Part shown: positions 5,908-7,656 of the stretch, one piece after another | Layout: each line of letters opens with the position of its first letter | Position numbering within the stretch: position 1 is the first letter of the stretch | Origin: a bacterium | Lineage (GTDB): Bacteria; Bacillota_I; Bacilli_A; RF39; UBA660 | Reading direction: 5' to 3' | DNA: 7,656 nt | Assembly (NCBI GenBank): GCA_029007685.1 | Contig: JAQXIG010000102.1 | Span: forward strand, 1 to 7,656 | Notes under the pieces: generated by a model | Told to the model about the DNA's origin: nothing | The model's input: only the letters and a program-made list of their open reading frames with translations | Database searches by the model: none | Position numbers and translations under genes: made by a program

Positions 5908-6666
5908 TTATCTTCTATAAGTTGGAGTATAAAATTTATGAAAATTATCTGCATGCAGTTTTTTTATTTTATGAGCAATTTCGGTTTCTACTAGTGCTTC
6001 ATCTTCTATAAAAGAAGCAATTTCACTATATTTCACTCCTAATTTATCTTCGTCAGTTTTGTTGGATAGTCCATCATTTGGTTTTTTATATAATACTTTG
6101 TCAGGAACCTGTAAGCACTCTCCTATTTTAATTACTTCGTCAACAGTAAAATCAGCAATTAGAGCAATATCATAAACAGAATCACCACCTTTAGTAAAAT
6201 ATCCAACGTATCGTTCACATTTATTACTCGTTCCAGCTACTAAATAAGTTTGCTTTCTGATACTTGAATATAGAGATGCCAAATAATAAAGAGAAGCCAT
6301 TCTCAGTCTTGGTTTTAAATTGATATTACTATTTTCGGTTTCTTGCTCAGTAAACTTTCCTAGCATCGCTACCTCTTCTTGAAAAGTATCAAAGATGGTA
6401 GTCAAATCAAAGTTAATGAGTTCAAAACCATAGTAATCACTGATTAGCCTAGCATCTATCTTATCCTCTTCTTTGGAATAGCACGGAAGCATAACTCCAA
6501 TTACATTTTCTTTACCAAGTGCTTTTACAAAAAGTGCTGCGACTACGGCAGAATCCTTGCCACCACTGATTCCTAGAATCACTCCACTCACATGCTGTTT
6601 TTGATAATAGTCTCTAACAAATTCTATGATCTTATTCGTTTCTACTTTGGCATTAAAAGTTTTAAT
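5908..6666 (-). CDS. nadE: Ammonia-dependent NAD synthetase, apparent ATT start
   Basis: NadE converts nicotinate adenine dinucleotide to NAD with ATP and ammonia. From ATT at 6666 the product has 252 residues, typical for the NH3-dependent form without a glutaminase domain. Motifs: the PP-loop SGGKDS (34-39, Lys in place of the usual Ile/Val as in clostridial forms), PRLRM (119-123), AGTSNK (144-149), GYFTKGGDS (155-163) with the NAD/ATP site, and KKPNDGLSNKTDEDKLG (194-210). The only standard in-frame start is GTG at 6591, but it has no ribosome binding site and would delete the conserved first helix encoded by KTFNAKVETNKIIEFVRDYY (residues 2-21). AGAAGGTGAT (6670-6679) sits three bases before ATT at 6664-6666. 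Either a rare ATT start is used or the ATG has mutated. Catalytic parts are intact. Confidence 0.88.
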   Translation of the reverse strand: MKTFNAKVETNKIIEFVRDYYQKQHVSGVILGISGGKDSAVVAALFVKALGKENVIGVMLPCYSKEEDKIDARLISDYYGFELINFDLTTIFDTFQEEVAMLGKFTEQETENSNINLKPRLRMASLYYLASLYSSIRKQTYLVAGTSNKCERYVGYFTKGGDSVYDIALIADFTVDEVIKIGECLQVPDKVLYKKPNDGLSNKTDEDKLGVKYSEIASFIEDEALVETEIAHKIKKLHADNFHKFYTPTYRR

Positions 6667-6669
6667 GTT

Positions 6670-6679
6670 ATCACCTTCT
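6670..6679 (-). promoter_or_regulatory. Ribosome binding site that decides the nadE start
   Basis: AGAAGGTGAT on the minus strand closely matches the complement of the 16S rRNA 3' end (AGGTGAT) and lies directly upstream of the ATT codon at 6664-6666, with AAC between. It also contains the TGA stop (6671-6673) of the small ORF upstream, which would couple translation of the two. Confidence 0.6.
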
Positions 6680-6769
6680 ATATTTTAGGTTTTTTTTGAT
6701 ATTTCCCTCTTTAATATACCCCATATTTTCTAATTCAAACAATTCTTCATAGTAAAATAATTTTATCAT
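6671..6769 (-). CDS. Small 32-residue ORF or gene tail coupled to nadE
   Basis: Starting at ATG 6769 the frame reads MIKLFYYEELFELENMGYI and then a basic tail ending KKNLKYRR, stopping at 6671-6673 inside the nadE ribosome binding site. I recognise no family. Its amphipathic Glu/Leu helix and Lys/Arg tail look coding, and stop-to-ribosome-site overlap is typical of real gene junctions. There is no good ribosome binding site for ATG 6769; an AAAAGG site at 6791-6796 instead points to another frame starting near 6785 that reads ATA CCA TCA (residues IPSGYDKII) and stops after about a dozen codons. So it may be the tail of a frameshifted small gene that itself lost its ATG. Confidence 0.4.
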   Translation of the reverse strand: MIKLFYYEELFELENMGYIKEGNIKKNLKYRR

Positions 6770-6885
6770 AACCTGATGGTATTTCTATCACCTTTTATTA
6801 ATAAGAACGTTCAAAACAAAAAAACTTACATCTGTAATAAAGAATATGGTAATAAGTAACTAGGATTTTTCACTTTTAGAAAAAG
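6770..6885 (-). promoter_or_regulatory. Leader region upstream of the nadE unit
   Basis: This AT-rich stretch lies between the upstream terminator and the small ORF before nadE, so a promoter for nadE is expected here. No convincing -35/-10 pair is visible. An 8-bp palindrome GAACGTTC occurs at 6805-6812, flanked by A/T-rich DNA, and a ribosome-site-like AAAAGGTGAT at 6787-6796. Nothing firmer can be said. Confidence 0.25.
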
Positions 6886-6917
6886 AAAAGATACTGATTG
6901 TGATAGCAGTATCTTTT
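6878..6917 (-). terminator. Strong intrinsic terminator, minus strand
   Basis: AAAAGATACTG (6886-6896) and CAGTATCTTTT (6907-6917) are perfect 11-bp inverted arms around a 10-nt loop. Reading on the minus strand the stem is followed by CTTTTTCT, giving a rho-independent terminator. It starts 13 bp after the stop codon of the degraded gene upstream, so it is that gene's own terminator and separates it from nadE. Partial function on the plus strand is possible. Confidence 0.8.
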
Positions 6918-6930
6918 GCATATTTAGCAA

Positions 6931-7656
6931 TTATTTTTTCACGAATTGTTTTAGTGATATTTTCTTCTTTTTTACCTCATACTTTTGTAAATCGATATTA
7001 AAATTCTTAACTCCACTTTTGTTCTGTATTTTTCAATGATCAAAATATTATGCTATTGCTAGATAAATTGATTTTTTCTATGAAATCCCACAAAAACTTC
7101 TCCCCAATCATAGCTACTACATCTTCAAAATCTATCACTGCCAAAGCAGAAAGTGCTACTAAATTATCCTTAGATGAAGTAAGTTCTTGTTGCTGATTCT
7201 ATCAAATTTGCTTTTTATCTTTTACTAAAGTTTTTTTCTCATCTCGACTTCTATGAAAGAGAAGAACCTTGAGATGGCATCGACTTTGCGATTCTTGCTT
7301 TTTTGACATATGCTTTGGGTTTGTTCGTCGGATCAGAAACTACACTGGATGTTTTTTTTAAATTCAAGTGGGCTAAAGGGGATACCGTAATAGCTGTTTC
7401 TGACTCTTCTTCATGGTTTTCTACTAGTTTCGTTTCTATTATTGGTATTGTCTTAGAAACTCTTTCTTTTTTTTCTTTTCGTTTGTTTCCTCGAATGATA
7501 CGGACAGATTTGTATATTTCAGCATTAGAATCTTGGATAGTTGAAAATTCATCAAGTTTTTTTAACCCTTGTGTAGGATTGTCTAAATATATGGCATAAT
7601 CCTTTATACTAGTCATTTGACGTAATTTGACTATCGCCATGGCTTGATTTTGACGA
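6931..7656 (-). pseudogene. Broken unidentified gene, three frames, 5' end beyond window
   Basis: On the minus strand the frame is open from the window edge through 7251 (RQNQA then MAIVKLRQMTSIKDYAIYLD and so on). The ATG at 7640 has no ribosome binding site, so the gene likely starts outside. This part ends in a Lys/Ser/Glu-rich, probably disordered stretch (about 50-129 counted from that Met). Downstream, a second frame (7040-7198, preceded by two stops at 7199-7204) reads SSKDNLVALSALAVIDFEDV and EKFLWDFIEKI. A third frame (6931-7032) reads GVKNFNIDLQKYEV and KKKKISLKQFVKK, then TAA. Three consecutive protein-like segments in three frames followed by a proper terminator indicate one decayed gene of at least 240 codons, or a live truncated protein (to 7251) plus remnant. 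I do not recognise the family. Confidence 0.5.

Noticed and set aside
7303..7599. 98-residue plus-strand ORF opposite the minus-strand gene
   Set aside because: Its Phe/Ser-rich composition is the mirror of a Lys/Glu-rich protein on the other strand, and it has no ribosome binding site or protein-like continuation.
1..7656. CRISPR array, tRNA, rRNA or alternative genetic code
   Set aside because: No regularly spaced repeats or tRNA cloverleaf were seen, and TGA acts as a normal stop in the operon while Trp is TGG, so a Mycoplasma-type code is not supported.

Overview
The window looks like chromosomal DNA from a low-GC, AT-rich anaerobic Firmicute. A Bacilli-type gut lineage such as the Erysipelotrichales or their relatives is plausible, but that is inference. 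Support comes from strong AGGAGG-type ribosome binding sites, Lys/Ile/Asn-rich proteins, a ylmH-type gene, and an oxygen-sensitive 2-hydroxyacyl-CoA-dehydratase-type reductase module. Codon use fits the standard bacterial code: TGG encodes Trp and TGA ends a gene at 3332-3334.

Left part, minus strand (1-1193): ylmH, an S4-domain RNA-binding ribosome-associated protein, is followed 10 bp later by a secreted staphylococcal-nuclease-like protein cut by the window edge. The nuclease domain appears to switch to unrelated sequence after about residue 104.

Centre, plus strand (1351-4278): a compact, overlapping three-gene operon is the most notable system here. It encodes a DUF2229 protein, an HgdB-like 2-hydroxyacyl-CoA dehydratase component homologue, and a BadF/BadG/BcrA/BcrD-type ATPase (activase) with both canonical Fe-S cysteines and a Cys-rich tail. 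Together they look like an ATP-driven low-potential electron-transfer machine. No CoA-transferase, acyl-CoA dehydrogenase or electron-transfer flavoprotein gene lies nearby, so the substrate is unknown. An unrecognised 163-residue protein gene follows at 4361, then the frameshifted 5' stump of an IS3/IS150-type transposase.

Right part, minus strand (5138-7656): two NAD-metabolism genes, a PncC/CinA-C-type NMN amidohydrolase and the ammonia-dependent NAD synthetase nadE, stand 281 to 321 bp apart depending on the chosen start and stop points used. nadE seems to lack a normal start codon: the conserved N-terminus and a very good ribosome binding site point to an ATT codon at 6666. Around and upstream of nadE the DNA shows coding decay: a 32-codon ORF whose stop overlaps the nadE ribosome binding site, and an unidentified gene broken across three frames (6931 to the window edge) that still has an intact terminator hairpin.

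Logical links: PncC (NMN to NaMN) and NadE (NaAD to NAD) serve the same salvage route. The central trio forms one ATPase-reductase unit. The right third and the 4853-5137 gap carry the marks of genome erosion and past IS insertion.
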